Shown here one piece after another: positions 21,033 to 32,713 of a stretch of 64,000 nucleotides of DNA; position 1 is the first letter of the stretch; each line of letters opens with the position of its first letter. The position numbers were made by a program, and so were the translations under genes. Source of the DNA: Cupriavidus necator N-1 (GTDB lineage Bacteria; Pseudomonadota; Gammaproteobacteria; Burkholderiales; Burkholderiaceae); NCBI RefSeq assembly GCF_000219215.1, contig NC_015726.1:1984001-2048000 (forward strand). Reading direction: 5' to 3'. The notes below the pieces were generated by a model that was given only the letters and a program-made list of their open reading frames with translations, was not told the DNA's origin and ran no database searches.

Positions 21033-21728
21033 TCAACCGTTGCCCGCCCGTCTCAACGCCGCGCCGACTTCTCCATAGAATGCGCGCAATTTCTCCACCT
21101 CGACGTCTACAGGCAGCAAGGCGGGCCACAACAACGCCACCATATCCCTGGCCGTCTTCTCGATATCCACTTGCCGCTGCCGGGCGATCGCGTCCCACAG
21201 GATGTGCTCCATCGGGCCGAGGATTGCCGAGCGCAGCAGGCTCAACGGCAGGTCATCCCGGATCTCGCCGTTGTCCCGCGCCCGCGCCAGCAAGTCCATC
21301 AACGGCGCCGTATAGCGGCGCTGCAGCGGTACGAACACCTCTCCCAGCCCCGGCCCTTTGGCACGCCCCTCCGACAACACCAGCGCACACAAGCCCGTTC
21401 CCTGGATCAGGAACAACCTCAGGTGTGTCCTGACATAGAACTCCAGCTGCACCTTTGTGCTCTGCCCGTGCGGCATGCCTTGTTCCACGGTGCCGATGAT
21501 CTCGTCATACCAGTCCTCGATCACGCGTGCGCATAGCTCGCGCTTGCCATGGAAGTAGGTGAACACCGTGCCCTCGGAGATGCCCAGGCGCTGGGCGATC
21601 TCGGTGGTCGTGGTCCGCTCATAGCCGAGTTCGGCGAATACCTCGCGGCTGACGCGCAGGATGTCCCGGATGCGTTGTTCCGCCTTGGCGCCCGCCGGCA
21701 CACGGCGGGGCGATGTGACGTCTTCCAT
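21033..21728 (-). CDS. TetR-family regulator of the leucine/isovalerate operon
   Basis: This 231-residue protein has an N-terminal TetR helix-turn-helix (TTTTEIAQRLGISEGTVFTYF, about residues 38-58) and a helical ligand domain. It is divergent from the acyl-CoA ligase/liu operon, with two identical-pattern dyads between them, so a local repressor responding to an acyl-CoA is likely. The ligand is not known. Confidence 0.88.
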   Translation of the reverse strand: MEDVTSPRRVPAGAKAEQRIRDILRVSREVFAELGYERTTTTEIAQRLGISEGTVFTYFHGKRELCARVIEDWYDEIIGTVEQGMPHGQSTKVQLEFYVRTHLRLFLIQGTGLCALVLSEGRAKGPGLGEVFVPLQRRYTAPLMDLLARARDNGEIRDDLPLSLLRSAILGPMEHILWDAIARQRQVDIEKTARDMVALLWPALLPVDVEVEKLRAFYGEVGAALRRAGNG

Positions 21729-21786
21729 CTTGATTGAGTCCTTGCTTGCCCGAAGGCGAGATTATAGGGCCGGCTCAACCCTGACT

Positions 21787-21799
21787 TGAGCTTTACTCA
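21787..21799. promoter_or_regulatory. TGAG-N5-CTCA dyad, candidate TetR operator 1
   Basis: TGAG-CTTTA-CTCA, extended by T and A on its outer sides, lies 59 bp upstream of the TetR start. The same TGAG-N5-CTCA pattern recurs at 21,962. The repeat of the pattern on both sides of the divergent promoter suggests operator sites; no footprint is known to me. Confidence 0.55.
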
Positions 21800-21961
21800 A
21801 TTTTAGGTTGCCATTTCGATTGGCACCATGTATTTTTCGATTATCGCAGCAACGAGCGTCAGGCGAACGTCGAAGGAATAGCTCAAAATAAGACAACCGC
21901 GCCGCAAATATCCGGGAAAACCCGGGGACGCCACCCCAGAATCCATCGATACGCTGTTTAT

Positions 21962-21974
21962 TGAGTAACACTCA
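21962..21974. promoter_or_regulatory. TGAG-N5-CTCA dyad, candidate TetR operator 2
   Basis: TGAGTAACACTCA is a perfect 5-3-5 palindrome, 46 bp upstream of the acyl-CoA ligase start, where a repressor would block transcription. It matches the pattern at 21,787. The rest of the 291-bp divergent gap is relatively AT-rich and has no other clear site. Confidence 0.6.
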
Positions 21975-22019
21975 CAAATATCCGACGTGACGAACCACAA
22001 CCGGGCTTTGGAGACAAGT

Positions 22020-23744
22020 ATGACGATGCAGGCCGAGTCCTCTCCCACCATCCTGCCGATTGGCGGGCTTTCGCATGTGAGGGGGGACACCACCATTCCG
22101 CTGTCGGAACAGACCGTGCCGGAGTTGCTGGCGCAAGCGGTGGCTCGCTACCCCGAGCGGGATGCCGTTGCCTTTCGCGAGCAAGGGGTGCGCTGGAACT
22201 GGCGCGAATTCTGCGATGCCGTGGACGCGCTGGCGGCAGGCCTGCACACGCTTGGGCTGGCCAGAGGCGACCGAGTCGGCATCTGGTCCCCCAACCGGGT
22301 CGAGTGGCTGGTCACCCAGTTCGCCACGGCGCGGCTGGGGCTGGTGCTGGTGAACATCAATCCCGCCTACCGCCTGTCCGAGCTGGAGTACGCGCTGAAC
22401 AAGGTGGGCGTCAAGGCGATCGTCGCGGCGGAAGCCTTCAAGACCTCACGGTACCTGGAGATGCTCCAGGTACTCGCCCCGGAACTGGCCACCTGCGCGC
22501 CGGGCGAACTGCAGGCGGCGCGGCTGCCGGCACTGCGCTGCGTCATCCGCATGGGCGACGACCATACACCCGGGATGCTCCGCTATGCCGATGTGATTGC
22601 GCGCGGCACGGGCGTGGCGCGGGCAACGCTGGATGCCATCACGGCACAGCTGGATCGCCATGACCCGATCAACGTGCAGTTCACCAGTGGCACTACCGGT
22701 GCGCCCAAGGGCGCCACGCTGACCCATCGCAATATCGTCAACAACGCACGCTTCATTGCCATGGCGATGCGTTTCTCCGAGCAGGACAAGCTCTGCATCC
22801 CGGTGCCCTTCTATCACTGCTTCGGCATGGTCCTGGCGGTGCTGGCCTGCGTGTCCTCGGGCGCGGCAATGGTGTTCCCCGGCCAGGCCTTCGAGCCGGA
22901 AGCCACCATGCAGGCAGTCAGCGAAGAACGCTGCACGGCACTGCATGGCGTGCCGACCATGTTCATTGCCCAGCTCGATCACCCGAATTTCTCGCAGTAC
23001 GACTTCTCTTCCCTGCGCACCGGCATCATGGCAGGGTCACCCTGCCCGATCGAAACCATGAAGCGCGTGGTGTCGCAGATGCACATGTCCGAGGTGACCA
23101 TCGCCTACGGCATGACGGAGACCAGTCCGGTTTCCTTCCAGAGCAGCACCACCGATCCGCTGGACAAGCGCACCACCACGGTGGGCCGCATCCAGCCGCA
23201 CCTCGAGGTCAGGATCGTGGACGCGACAGGTGCCACGGTCCCGGTAGGCGAAACCGGCGAGCTGTGTACCCGCGGCTATTCGGTGATGCTGGGCTACTGG
23301 GATGACGAGGCGCGTACCGCCGAAGCCATCCGCGACGGCTGGATGCACACCGGCGACCTCGCCACCATCGACGCGGAAGGCTACTGCAACATCGTTGGCC
23401 GCGTGAAGGACATGCTGATTCGCGGCGGCGAGAACATCTACCCGCGCGAGATCGAGGAGTTCCTGTTCCGTCATCCGAAGGTCCAGGCGGTCCAGGTGTT
23501 CGGCGTTCCCGACCAGAAGTACGGCGAGGAAGTCTGCGCGTGGATCGTGCTCAAGCCAGGCGCGAGCGCCACGGAGGACGAGATCCGCGATTTCTGCCGC
23601 GACCAGATCGCGCACTACAAGATCCCGCGCTACATCCGCTTTGTCGACGAGATGCCCATGACCATCACCGGCAAGGTACAGAAATTCGTGATGCGCGAGC
23701 GCATGACGCGGGACCTGAAACTCAGCGAATCCAGGACGGCCTGA
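22020..23744 (+). CDS. Acyl-CoA synthetase (AMP-forming)
   Basis: This 574-residue ANL-superfamily enzyme activates an acid with ATP and CoA. The AMP-binding P-loop is [12 protein letters not shown] near residue 220. YGMTETSP, the hinge [17 protein letters not shown] near residue 460, and the catalytic lysine in ITGKVQK near the C-terminus are all present. In this operon it probably activates isovalerate or a related short or branched acid. The ATG at 22,020 follows GGAGACAAG; a GTG 33 bases upstream is less likely. Confidence 0.9.
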   Translation: MTMQAESSPTILPIGGLSHVRGDTTIPLSEQTVPELLAQAVARYPERDAVAFREQGVRWNWREFCDAVDALAAGLHTLGLARGDRVGIWSPNRVEWLVTQFATARLGLVLVNINPAYRLSELEYALNKVGVKAIVAAEAFKTSRYLEMLQVLAPELATCAPGELQAARLPALRCVIRMGDDHTPGMLRYADVIARGTGVARATLDAITAQLDRHDPINVQFTSGTTGAPKGATLTHRNIVNNARFIAMAMRFSEQDKLCIPVPFYHCFGMVLAVLACVSSGAAMVFPGQAFEPEATMQAVSEERCTALHGVPTMFIAQLDHPNFSQYDFSSLRTGIMAGSPCPIETMKRVVSQMHMSEVTIAYGMTETSPVSFQSSTTDPLDKRTTTVGRIQPHLEVRIVDATGATVPVGETGELCTRGYSVMLGYWDDEARTAEAIRDGWMHTGDLATIDAEGYCNIVGRVKDMLIRGGENIYPREIEEFLFRHPKVQAVQVFGVPDQKYGEEVCAWIVLKPGASATEDEIRDFCRDQIAHYKIPRYIRFVDEMPMTITGKVQKFVMRERMTRDLKLSESRTA

Positions 23745-23814
23745 CGCGCTGGCGCCGATGCACGGCGCCAGCCATTCCCCCGATCCCACAGACAACACCA
23801 GAGACGACACCGCT

Positions 23815-24996
23815 ATGAACACCCTCCCCGGCCTCAAGTTCGACCTTGGCGAAGACATCGAAATGCTGCGCGATTCCGTGCGCGACTGGGCCCAGGCCGA
23901 ACTGGCCCCGCGCGCCGCCGAGATCGACCGCACCGACCAGTTCCCGATGGCCGCCTGGAAGAAGATGGGCGACCTGGGCGTGCTCGGCATCACCGTGGCC
24001 GAGGAATACGGCGGCGCCAACATGGGCTACCTGGCGCACATGATCGCGATGGAAGAAATCAGCCGCGCCTCGGCCTCGGTGGGCCTGTCCTACGGCGCGC
24101 ATTCCAACCTGTGCGTGAACCAGATCCACCGCAACGGCACGCCGGCGCAGAAGGCCAAATACCTGCCCAAGCTGGTGTCGGGCGAATGGATCGGCGCGCT
24201 GGCGATGAGCGAACCCAACGCCGGCTCCGACGTGGTCAGCATGAAGCTGCGCGCGGAGCTCAAGGGCGACCGCTATGTGCTCAACGGCACCAAGATGTGG
24301 ATCACCAACGGCCCGGACTGCGACGTGCTGGTGGTCTACGCCAAGACCGAGCCCGAGCTGGGCGCGCGCGGCATGACCGCCTTTATCGTCGAGAAGGGCA
24401 TGAAGGGCTTCTCGGTGGCGCAGAAGCTGGACAAGCTGGGCATGCGCGGCTCGCACACCGGCGAGCTGGTGTTCCAGGACGTGGAAGTGCCGGTCGAGAA
24501 CATCCTCGGCGCCGAGAACGGCGGCGCCAAGGTGCTGATGAGCGGGCTGGACTATGAGCGCGCGGTGCTGTCCGGCGGCCCGGTCGGGATCATGCAGGCG
24601 TGCATGGACGTGGTTACCCCGTATATCCACGACCGCAAGCAGTTCGGCCAGAGCATCGGCGAATTCCAGCTGATCCAGGGCAAGGTGGCCGACATGTACA
24701 CCACGCTGCAGGCGGCGCGCAGCTACCTGTACACGGTCGGCAAGAACCTGGACGCGCTGGGCAGCGGTCACGTGCGCCAGGTGCGCAAGGACTGCGCCGC
24801 GGTGATCCTGTACACCGCCGAGAAGGCCACCTGGATGGCGGGCGAGACCGTGCAGATTCTGGGCGGCAACGGCTATATCAATGAATACCCGGCCGGCCGC
24901 CTGTGGCGCGACGCCAAGCTGTACGAGATCGGCGCCGGCACCTCGGAAATCCGCCGCATGCTGATCGGCCGCGAGCTGTTCTCCGAAACCATGTAA
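23815..24996 (+). CDS. liuA: Isovaleryl-CoA dehydrogenase
   Basis: This 393-residue acyl-CoA dehydrogenase oxidises isovaleryl-CoA to 3-methylcrotonyl-CoA and passes electrons to ETF. The catalytic glutamate lies in [13 protein letters not shown] (about residue 246), the position specific to isovaleryl-CoA dehydrogenases rather than the usual place near the C-terminus. [11 protein letters not shown] and KMWITNG bind FAD and substrate, and [12 protein letters not shown] is the family signature. It lies 70 bp after the ligase gene. Confidence 0.93.
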   Translation: MNTLPGLKFDLGEDIEMLRDSVRDWAQAELAPRAAEIDRTDQFPMAAWKKMGDLGVLGITVAEEYGGANMGYLAHMIAMEEISRASASVGLSYGAHSNLCVNQIHRNGTPAQKAKYLPKLVSGEWIGALAMSEPNAGSDVVSMKLRAELKGDRYVLNGTKMWITNGPDCDVLVVYAKTEPELGARGMTAFIVEKGMKGFSVAQKLDKLGMRGSHTGELVFQDVEVPVENILGAENGGAKVLMSGLDYERAVLSGGPVGIMQACMDVVTPYIHDRKQFGQSIGEFQLIQGKVADMYTTLQAARSYLYTVGKNLDALGSGHVRQVRKDCAAVILYTAEKATWMAGETVQILGGNGYINEYPAGRLWRDAKLYEIGAGTSEIRRMLIGRELFSETM

Positions 24997-25060
24997 GCGC
25001 GCCTACCTTCGCCATCTGCCGACCGACAGCACCATCTCGCGGCACACCCAGAAGCACGAT

Positions 25061-26668
25061 ATGCCAATCATCGAAACCAAACTGAACGCCCGCTCCGAGT
25101 CCTTCAAGGCCAACGCCGAAGCCATGCAGGCCCTGGTAGCCGACCTGGAGGCCAGGATCGCGAAGCTCGCCGAAGGCGGCGGCAAAGACGCGCGCGACAA
25201 GCACCTGTCGCGCGGCAAGCTGCTGCCGCGCGACCGCGTGCAGCAGCTGCTGGATCCGGGCACGCCATTCCTGGAGCTGTCACAGCTCGCGGCCTACGAC
25301 ATGTACGACAATGCCGCGCCGGGCGCGGGCATCATCACCGGCATCGGCCGCGTGGCCGGGCAGGAGTGCGTGATCGTCTGCAATGACGCCACAGTCAAGG
25401 GCGGCACCTACTACCCGATGACGGTCAAGAAGCATGTGCGCGCGCAGGAGATCGCTGAGGAGAACAACCTGCCGTGTATCTACCTGGTCGATTCCGGCGG
25501 CGCCAACCTGCCCAACCAGGACGATGTATTCCCGGACCGCGACCACTTCGGCCGCATCTTCTACAACCAGGCCAACCTGTCCAAGCAGGGCATCCCGCAG
25601 ATCGCGGTGGTGATGGGATCGTGCACCGCCGGCGGCGCCTACGTGCCGGCGATGAGCGACGAGTCCATCATCGTCAAGAACCAGGGCACCATCTTCCTGG
25701 GCGGCCCGCCGCTGGTGAAGGCCGCGACCGGCGAGGAAGTCAGCGCCGAGGACCTGGGCGGCGCCGACGTGCATACGCGCCTGTCGGGCGTGGCTGACTA
25801 CTTTGCACAGAACGACCATCACGCGCTGAGCCTGGCGCGCAATATCGTGCAGCACCTGAACCGCCGCAAGCCGGACCAGATCCGCCTGCACGAGCCGGTC
25901 GAGCCGCTGTACCCGGTGGAAGAACTGTACGGCGTGATCCCCACCGACACGCGCAAGCCCTATGACGTGCGCGAGGTGATCGCGCGCCTGGTCGACGGTT
26001 CCGAGTTTGACGAGTTCAAGGCGCGCTACGGCACCACGCTGGTGTGCGGTTTTGCGCGCATCTGGGGCTACCCGGTCGGCATCGTCGCCAACAACGGCAT
26101 CCTGTTCTCCGAATCCGCACTGAAGGGCGCGCACTTTATCGAGTTGTGCTGCCAGCGCAAGATCCCGCTGGTGTTCCTGCAGAACATCACCGGCTTCATG
26201 GTGGGCCGCAAGTACGAGAACGAAGGCATTGCCCGCAACGGCGCCAAGATGGTGACCGCCGTGGCCACCGCGCAGGTTCCCAAGTTCACGGTGATCATCG
26301 GCGGCTCGTTCGGTGCGGGCAACTACGGCATGTGCGGGCGCGCCTATTCGCCGCGCTTCCTGTGGATGTGGCCGAACGCGCGCATCTCGGTGATGGGCGG
26401 CGAACAGGCCGCCAGCGTGCTGGCCACGGTGCGGCGCGACGGCATCGAGGGCAAGGGCGGCAAGTGGAGCGCGCAGGAGGAAGAGGCGTTCAAGCAGCCG
26501 ATCCGCGACCAGTACGAGCACCAGGGCCATCCGTACTACGCCAGTGCGCGGCTTTGGGACGACGGCGTGATCGACCCGGCGCAGACCCGCACCGTGCTGG
26601 GCCTGGGACTGTCCGCGAGCCTGAATGCGCCGATCGAGGACATGAAGTTCGGCGTGTTCCGCATGTAA
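25061..26668 (+). CDS. liuB: 3-methylcrotonyl-CoA carboxylase, beta (carboxyltransferase) subunit
   Basis: This 535-residue carboxyltransferase moves the carboxyl group from biotin to 3-methylcrotonyl-CoA. It has the two crotonase-like halves. The first carries [13 protein letters not shown] and [16 protein letters not shown], and the second [12 protein letters not shown] and [16 protein letters not shown]. The [19 protein letters not shown] signature marks MCC rather than propionyl-CoA carboxylase. It lies 18 bp before the alpha subunit. Confidence 0.95.
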   Translation: MPIIETKLNARSESFKANAEAMQALVADLEARIAKLAEGGGKDARDKHLSRGKLLPRDRVQQLLDPGTPFLELSQLAAYDMYDNAAPGAGIITGIGRVAGQECVIVCNDATVKGGTYYPMTVKKHVRAQEIAEENNLPCIYLVDSGGANLPNQDDVFPDRDHFGRIFYNQANLSKQGIPQIAVVMGSCTAGGAYVPAMSDESIIVKNQGTIFLGGPPLVKAATGEEVSAEDLGGADVHTRLSGVADYFAQNDHHALSLARNIVQHLNRRKPDQIRLHEPVEPLYPVEELYGVIPTDTRKPYDVREVIARLVDGSEFDEFKARYGTTLVCGFARIWGYPVGIVANNGILFSESALKGAHFIELCCQRKIPLVFLQNITGFMVGRKYENEGIARNGAKMVTAVATAQVPKFTVIIGGSFGAGNYGMCGRAYSPRFLWMWPNARISVMGGEQAASVLATVRRDGIEGKGGKWSAQEEEAFKQPIRDQYEHQGHPYYASARLWDDGVIDPAQTRTVLGLGLSASLNAPIEDMKFGVFRM

Positions 26669-26686
26669 TCACGACAAGGAAGACCG

Positions 26687-28702
26687 ATGTTCAACAAGAT
26701 CCTGATCGCCAACCGCGGTGAAATCGCCTGCCGCGTGGCCGCCACCTGCCGCCGGCTCGGCATCCGCACCGTTGCTGTGTACTCGGACGCCGACGCCGAC
26801 GCGCGCCACGTCGCCTTCTGCGACGAGGCCGTGCATATCGGCGGCTCGGCCGCGCGCGACAGCTACCTGCGCGCGGACCACATCATCGAGATGGCGAAGG
26901 AGACCGGTGCCCAGGCCATCCACCCGGGCTACGGCTTCCTGTCCGAGAATGAAGCCTTTGCCGAGGCCTGCGCCGCGGCGGGGCTGGTCTTCATCGGCCC
27001 GCCGGCGTCCGCCATCCACGCGATGGGCAGCAAGAGCGCGGCCAAGCAATTGATGGAGAAAGCCGCGGTGCCGCTGGTGCCCGGCTACCACGGCGAGGAC
27101 CAGGGTCCGGCGCTGCTGCGCCGCGAGGCCGACCGTATCGGCTACCCGGTGCTGCTCAAGGCCAGCGCCGGCGGTGGCGGCAAGGGCATGCGCGTGGTCG
27201 AGTCGGGCGATGGCTTCGACGCCGCGCTGACCTCGGTCAAGCGCGAGGCGTCGGCCAGCTTCGGCGACGACAAGGTGCTGGTGGAGAAGTACCTGACGCG
27301 CCCGCGCCATATCGAGATCCAGGTGTTTGCCGATACCCACGGCAACTGCGTCTACCTGTTCGAGCGCGACTGCTCGGTGCAGCGCCGCCACCAGAAGGTG
27401 CTGGAAGAAGCCCCCGCGCCGGGCATGACCGAGGAGCGCCGCCGTGCCATGGGCGAAGCGGCGGTGGCCGCGGCCAAGGCGGTCGGCTATGTCGGCGCCG
27501 GCACGGTCGAGTTCATCGCCAACCAGGACGGTTCGTTCTACTTCATGGAGATGAACACGCGCCTGCAGGTGGAGCACCCCGTCACCGAAATGATCACCGG
27601 TCAGGACCTGGTCGAATGGCAGCTGCGCGTCGCCGCCGGTGATGCGCTGCCGCTCACGCAGGACCAGCTGCGTATCGACGGCCATGCGCTGGAAGCGCGT
27701 ATCTACGCGGAGAATCCCGACAAGCAGTTCCTGCCGTCCACCGGCACGCTGCGCTTCCTGCGCACGCCGCCGGCGGTGCAGTTCATGCGCGGAGAGGATG
27801 CACACGGCCCGGCGGGTATCCGCATCGATGCCGGCGTGCGCGAAGGCGACACCATCAGCCCGTTCTACGACCCGATGATCGCCAAGCTGATCGTCTGGGG
27901 CAAGGACCGCCACGAGGCGCTGGCGCGCATGCGCCAGGCGCTGGCGTCGTATCACGTGGTGGGGCTGTCGACCAACGTGGCCTTCCTGCAGCGGCTGGTG
28001 TCGTCGCAGGCGTTCCGCACCGCCGATCTCGATACCGGGCTGATCGAGCGCAACGAAGCCACGCTGTTCCCGCCCGCCGCCCCCGTCGGCCTGGAAGTCA
28101 TTGCGCTGGCGGTGGCCGCGCTGCTCGACCGCGAGACGCGCGAGCGCCGCGTCGACGCCGCCGACCAGCATTCGCCGTGGACCCATGGCGGCGCGTGGCG
28201 GCTGAACAGCGGCGTGTCGCGCACGCTGCGCTTCGGCTATGGCGAGCAGGTGCTGGAGGTGACGCTGAACACCGATGCACGCGGCAGCACGCTGATCTAC
28301 GCAAACCAGGTTGTGTCCTTCGCCTGCAACTGTCAGGGAGATGAGATCCGCGTCGACCTCGGTACGCGCAACGCGCACGGCCAAGTGCATGCCGACGGCG
28401 AGGTGTTTCATGCCTTCCATGCCGGTCGTCACGTAAGCCTGACCTGGCTCGACCCACTGGCGCACGCTGGCGAGGCTGAAAGCGAAGACGGCAAGCTGAC
28501 CGCGCCGATGCCCGGCAAGGTTATTGCCGTGATGGTCGAGGCGGGCAGCATCGTGACGCGCGGGGCCCCGCTGCTGGTGATGGAGGCAATGAAGATGGAG
28601 CACACCATCAGCGCGCCGGCTGATGGTGTGGTCAGTGAAGTGCTCTATGGGGTTGGCGAGCAGGTGGCTGAAGGGTCGCAGCTCCTGGCGTTTGAAGCCT
28701 GA
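26687..28702 (+). CDS. liuD: 3-methylcrotonyl-CoA carboxylase, alpha (biotin) subunit
   Basis: This 671-residue subunit has the biotin carboxylase domain first (FNKILIANRGEIACRV at the start, KASAGGGGKGMRVV near residue 160, EMNTRLQVEHPVTE near residue 285). A linker domain follows, then the biotinyl domain with the lysine in VMEAMKMEHT about 45 residues before the end. It carries out ATP-dependent carboxylation of biotin. The enoyl-CoA hydratase gene often found between liuB and liuD is missing. Confidence 0.95.
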   Translation: MFNKILIANRGEIACRVAATCRRLGIRTVAVYSDADADARHVAFCDEAVHIGGSAARDSYLRADHIIEMAKETGAQAIHPGYGFLSENEAFAEACAAAGLVFIGPPASAIHAMGSKSAAKQLMEKAAVPLVPGYHGEDQGPALLRREADRIGYPVLLKASAGGGGKGMRVVESGDGFDAALTSVKREASASFGDDKVLVEKYLTRPRHIEIQVFADTHGNCVYLFERDCSVQRRHQKVLEEAPAPGMTEERRRAMGEAAVAAAKAVGYVGAGTVEFIANQDGSFYFMEMNTRLQVEHPVTEMITGQDLVEWQLRVAAGDALPLTQDQLRIDGHALEARIYAENPDKQFLPSTGTLRFLRTPPAVQFMRGEDAHGPAGIRIDAGVREGDTISPFYDPMIAKLIVWGKDRHEALARMRQALASYHVVGLSTNVAFLQRLVSSQAFRTADLDTGLIERNEATLFPPAAPVGLEVIALAVAALLDRETRERRVDAADQHSPWTHGGAWRLNSGVSRTLRFGYGEQVLEVTLNTDARGSTLIYANQVVSFACNCQGDEIRVDLGTRNAHGQVHADGEVFHAFHAGRHVSLTWLDPLAHAGEAESEDGKLTAPMPGKVIAVMVEAGSIVTRGAPLLVMEAMKMEHTISAPADGVVSEVLYGVGEQVAEGSQLLAFEA

Positions 28703-28723
28703 ATCGTGGGGAGATTTCCGGCA

Positions 28724-29620
28724 ATGCAACCAGACAAAGTCAAGATCGTGGAAGTCGGTCCACGCGATGGCCTCCAGAACGAGAAGGCGTTAGTGCCGAC
28801 CGAGATCAAGGTCGCATTGATCGACCAGCTGACCGACGCAGGCTTCACCAATATCGAGGCAGCATCATTTGTGTCGCCGAAGTGGGTGCCCCAGATGGCC
28901 GACGGCGCGGAAGTGATGGCGCGTATCAGACGGCGCCCTGGCACGCTTTACTCGGCACTCACCCCCAACATCAAGGGCCTGGACGCGGCACTGGCTGCCG
29001 GCGCCGATGAGGTCGTCATCTTCGGCGCTGCCAGTGAAGCGTTCTCGCAGAAGAACATCAATTGCTCGATCGCCGAGTCGATGGCCCGCTTTGAGCCTGT
29101 CGCGGCTGCAGCGAAGGAGAGAGGTATACGCCTGCGTGCCAGCGTGTCTTGCTCGCTGGGCTGTCCCTATCAAGGGGACGTGCCGGTCGGAGCGGTTGTT
29201 GATCTGGTGCGGCGCATGCGCGAGCTGGGCTGCGACGAGATCGATATTGCCGATACGATCGGCGTGGGTACACCTGACAAGGTTCAGGAAGTCATGCGAG
29301 CGGCTTCGACGGAGTTTCCATTAGAGCGGCTGTCGGGGCACTTCCACGACACCTATGGCCACGCCCTCTCCAATGTCCGGGCCAGCCTTGAGGTGGGCAT
29401 TCGCATCTTCCATTCGTCCGTGGCCGGGCTTGGCGGTTGCCCTTATGCCAAGGGCGCCACCGGAAATGTCGCTACCGAAGCGCTTCTCCGGATGATGCAG
29501 AGCCTGGGCGTCGAAACCGGGATCGATGCCGGCAAGGTAGCGCAGATCGGGGAGTTCATTTCCAGGGCCGTCGGCAACCGTGGCGCAAGAAGCACGCTGT
29601 CAGCGAACCAGGCGAGCTAG
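28724..29620 (+). CDS. liuE: Hydroxymethylglutaryl-CoA lyase
   Basis: This 298-residue lyase splits HMG-CoA to acetoacetate and acetyl-CoA, the last step of leucine breakdown. The metal and catalytic residues are in VEVGPRDGLQNE at the start, HFHDTYGHALSN near residue 205, and the mobile-loop cysteine in GLGGCPYAKGATGN near residue 240. The ATG at 28,724 follows GGGGAG. It ends 116 bp before the first guaA-tail att-like site; that short gap shows no gene. Confidence 0.93.
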   Translation: MQPDKVKIVEVGPRDGLQNEKALVPTEIKVALIDQLTDAGFTNIEAASFVSPKWVPQMADGAEVMARIRRRPGTLYSALTPNIKGLDAALAAGADEVVIFGAASEAFSQKNINCSIAESMARFEPVAAAAKERGIRLRASVSCSLGCPYQGDVPVGAVVDLVRRMRELGCDEIDIADTIGVGTPDKVQEVMRAASTEFPLERLSGHFHDTYGHALSNVRASLEVGIRIFHSSVAGLGGCPYAKGATGNVATEALLRMMQSLGVETGIDAGKVAQIGEFISRAVGNRGARSTLSANQAS

Positions 29621-29736
29621 TACTCGTTTCAGGCAACAAATACGTGGGTTCGGGCAAGCGAGGCCGCACCCATGTCGTCAGCCGCACGTCACATCAGCTT
29701 TTCGATCGTGGCCGATAGTCCCCGAAGGACCCGATT

Positions 29737-29761
29737 TCACTCCCACTCCATCATCAACAGG
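29737..29761. repeat. guaA-tail att-like site, outer (distal) copy
   Basis: The plus strand begins TCACTCCCACTC, identical to the complement of the last 12 bases of guaA at 45,654. It shares 21 bases with the copy at 39,041 (differing at the next base). Read on the minus strand it gives ...MMEWE-stop, a mimic of the guaA C-terminus (TIEWE). It lies 23 bp beyond the AraC gene's stop, at the outer edge of the cystine block. Confidence 0.75.
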
Positions 29762-29783
29762 TCGTCTGAAGCCGCGTGGGTAA

Positions 29784-30824
29784 TCAGTGTGCCCCGGATG
29801 CGCTGAACCGTCGCCTGTAGTAACCCGGGCTGGTTCCAAGCCGAGTCCGGAAATGATTGCGCAACGTGGCTGCAGCACCAAAGCCGACTTGCATCGCGAT
29901 TTCATCCACGGACAAATCGGTCTCTTCAAGCAACGTCCTGGCCCGGCCCAGGCGCTCGGTAAGCAGCCATTCCCCTGGCGGCATCCCCATCGTACTGACA
30001 AAGTGCCGCTGAAAGGTTCGGGCACTCATCGCCGTTTGCCTTGCCATTCTGACAATCGACCAGCCCTCGTCCAATGTGGCGCGCACCGCGTCCACCAAGG
30101 GTGCCAGCGAAGAGCCGCTACGCTTTGAGACCGGCTCGTCGATATATTGGGCCTGCCCGCCTTCGCGGTGGGGTGGGATGACCAGTCGGCGTGCGACCTG
30201 ATTGGCTGCGCGCGGGCCAAGGTCCCGGCGAATCAGGTGGAGGCACAAGTCGATTCCCGCCGCACTGCCGGCAGACGTGAGGACATCGCCGGCATCGACG
30301 TAGAGCACGTCCGCTTCCACGTGGACGTCCGGATATCGCGCCGCGAGCGCTGCGGCATGGCGCCAGTGCGTAGTCGCACGCTTTCCGTCGAGCAGCCCCG
30401 CTGCCGCCAGGACAAAGGCGCCCGTGCAGATTGACATGACGCGCGCCCCGCGTTTGTTCGCCTTCCTCAACGCGCGGCAAAGTTCCGGCGGGACGTCCGC
30501 TTCGATACCGCGCCACCCCGGAATGATGATGGTCTTCGCTTTGGCCAGGAGTTCGAGGCCACCGTCAGCGTGTACCTGGATGCCACCCGAGCCGCGCAAC
30601 CTCCCCGATTCGGCGGAACAGGTCGTGAAGCGGTACCAGCTGTCGCCCATTTCAGGTCTTGGCAGACCGAACACTTCAACGGCGCAGCCATACTCAAAGA
30701 GGCTCAGGCCGTCATACACGACGACGGCAACCAGTCCTGCATTGACAGACGACTGTGATTTGGTCTTTGGCACGATATGGACGGAAATGGGCATTGATGC
30801 CACCAGCGATTGATTTTGCCCCAT
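29784..30824 (-). CDS. AraC-family regulator with GlxA/FtrA-type N-domain
   Basis: This protein of about 346 residues has an N-terminal DJ-1/PfpI-like domain (VYDGLSLFEYGCAVEVFGLPRPE near residue 40, the nucleophile-elbow cysteine in SICTGAFVLAAAGLLDG). The AraC DNA-binding domain has two helix-turn-helix units (MARQTAMSARTFQRHF and VDEIAMQVGFGAAATLRNHF). The ATG at 30,824 is chosen; an upstream TTG and an ATG at 30,794 also fit. It is divergent from the cystine-use genes and probably controls them. Confidence 0.85.
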   Translation of the reverse strand: MGQNQSLVASMPISVHIVPKTKSQSSVNAGLVAVVVYDGLSLFEYGCAVEVFGLPRPEMGDSWYRFTTCSAESGRLRGSGGIQVHADGGLELLAKAKTIIIPGWRGIEADVPPELCRALRKANKRGARVMSICTGAFVLAAAGLLDGKRATTHWRHAAALAARYPDVHVEADVLYVDAGDVLTSAGSAAGIDLCLHLIRRDLGPRAANQVARRLVIPPHREGGQAQYIDEPVSKRSGSSLAPLVDAVRATLDEGWSIVRMARQTAMSARTFQRHFVSTMGMPPGEWLLTERLGRARTLLEETDLSVDEIAMQVGFGAAATLRNHFRTRLGTSPGYYRRRFSASGAH

Positions 30825-31038
30825 CTGCTCTGCGTCTAGCAAGACCCTCCCCCATGTCTGTTGCGTGTGCTGCGATCCTGCTCGCCGCCACTCGCATCAA
30901 GTTGGCACGATCCTTACGCAAATTGTCGTTCGTGCCACTGGTGGGGTCTATTTGCACTGCTTATCCTGTGGTCGGTGGTTCGCGATACGGCAAGCGACGC
31001 GCGTCCGCCAGCAATTTCAACCCGCAGAGAGAGTGAAA

Positions 31039-31386
31039 GTGAAAGACAAACTATTCATGCTTCGCCCCGGCTTTTTTTCAGGCTCGGAAGGTCCGTTCTA
31101 TTGTGGAGATTCCGTTGCCGTTGAAGGCCTGCTCGGCTTCTTCCCGCAGTTGCGCAATGAAGTGGATGTCGAATACATCGATGCGCCCCGCCCTCGCATG
31201 GCAATTGTCGAACTGATCGGCGAGGCGAACCAGTCCGCCCCCGTCCTGGTGCTCGGCGCCGGGCGCGCGCCGGTCGATGACGGTGTGGAGATTCACGTGA
31301 GCGGCCAGACGCGTTTTATCGATTCGCCCGACCATATCCGTCGATACCTGTCGTCGCAGTACGGTGTGGCGCATCCCGCCTCCTGA
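31039..31386 (+). CDS. DUF3088 family protein
   Basis: This short protein of about 115 residues begins at GTG 31,039 (a GTG six bases upstream or the ATG at 31,057 are alternatives). The pattern KDKLFMLRPGFF...FYCGDSVAVEGLLGFFPQL...VLVLG fits the DUF3088 family, which looks thioredoxin-like. However, only one of the two expected cysteines (FYC) is present. The function is unknown. It lies in the island between the divergent AraC gene and trxB. The gap to 31,569 holds nothing clear. Confidence 0.65.
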   Translation: MKDKLFMLRPGFFSGSEGPFYCGDSVAVEGLLGFFPQLRNEVDVEYIDAPRPRMAIVELIGEANQSAPVLVLGAGRAPVDDGVEIHVSGQTRFIDSPDHIRRYLSSQYGVAHPAS

Positions 31387-31566
31387 CCACAGGCCAACCC
31401 GGCTCATGCGTGAAGAGGCCTTCCATGCAGCCCCGCGCGCCGATCGCAACCATTGCGATTGGCGGCATCGCCTGCCGCAACTTTGGCGGTGCCCATGCGT
31501 GGCGGGCCTCGACTTCGAACCTGCTCAGTAATCGCTTCCGGCAATCGCCTGAAGTCTCTTGAATAA

Positions 31567-32583
<1,017 letters not shown>

Positions 32584-32713
32584 AAGCGAGATGGTGGGTA
32601 CCTTTGGAAGCATTTTGCAGAGATCGAACACTATGATTCCTCTCACAAACAGCGCGAAACCGGCTTTCCAATCCAGGATCGGACGATGCGCAATACCGGA
32701 TTACGCCCCCACC

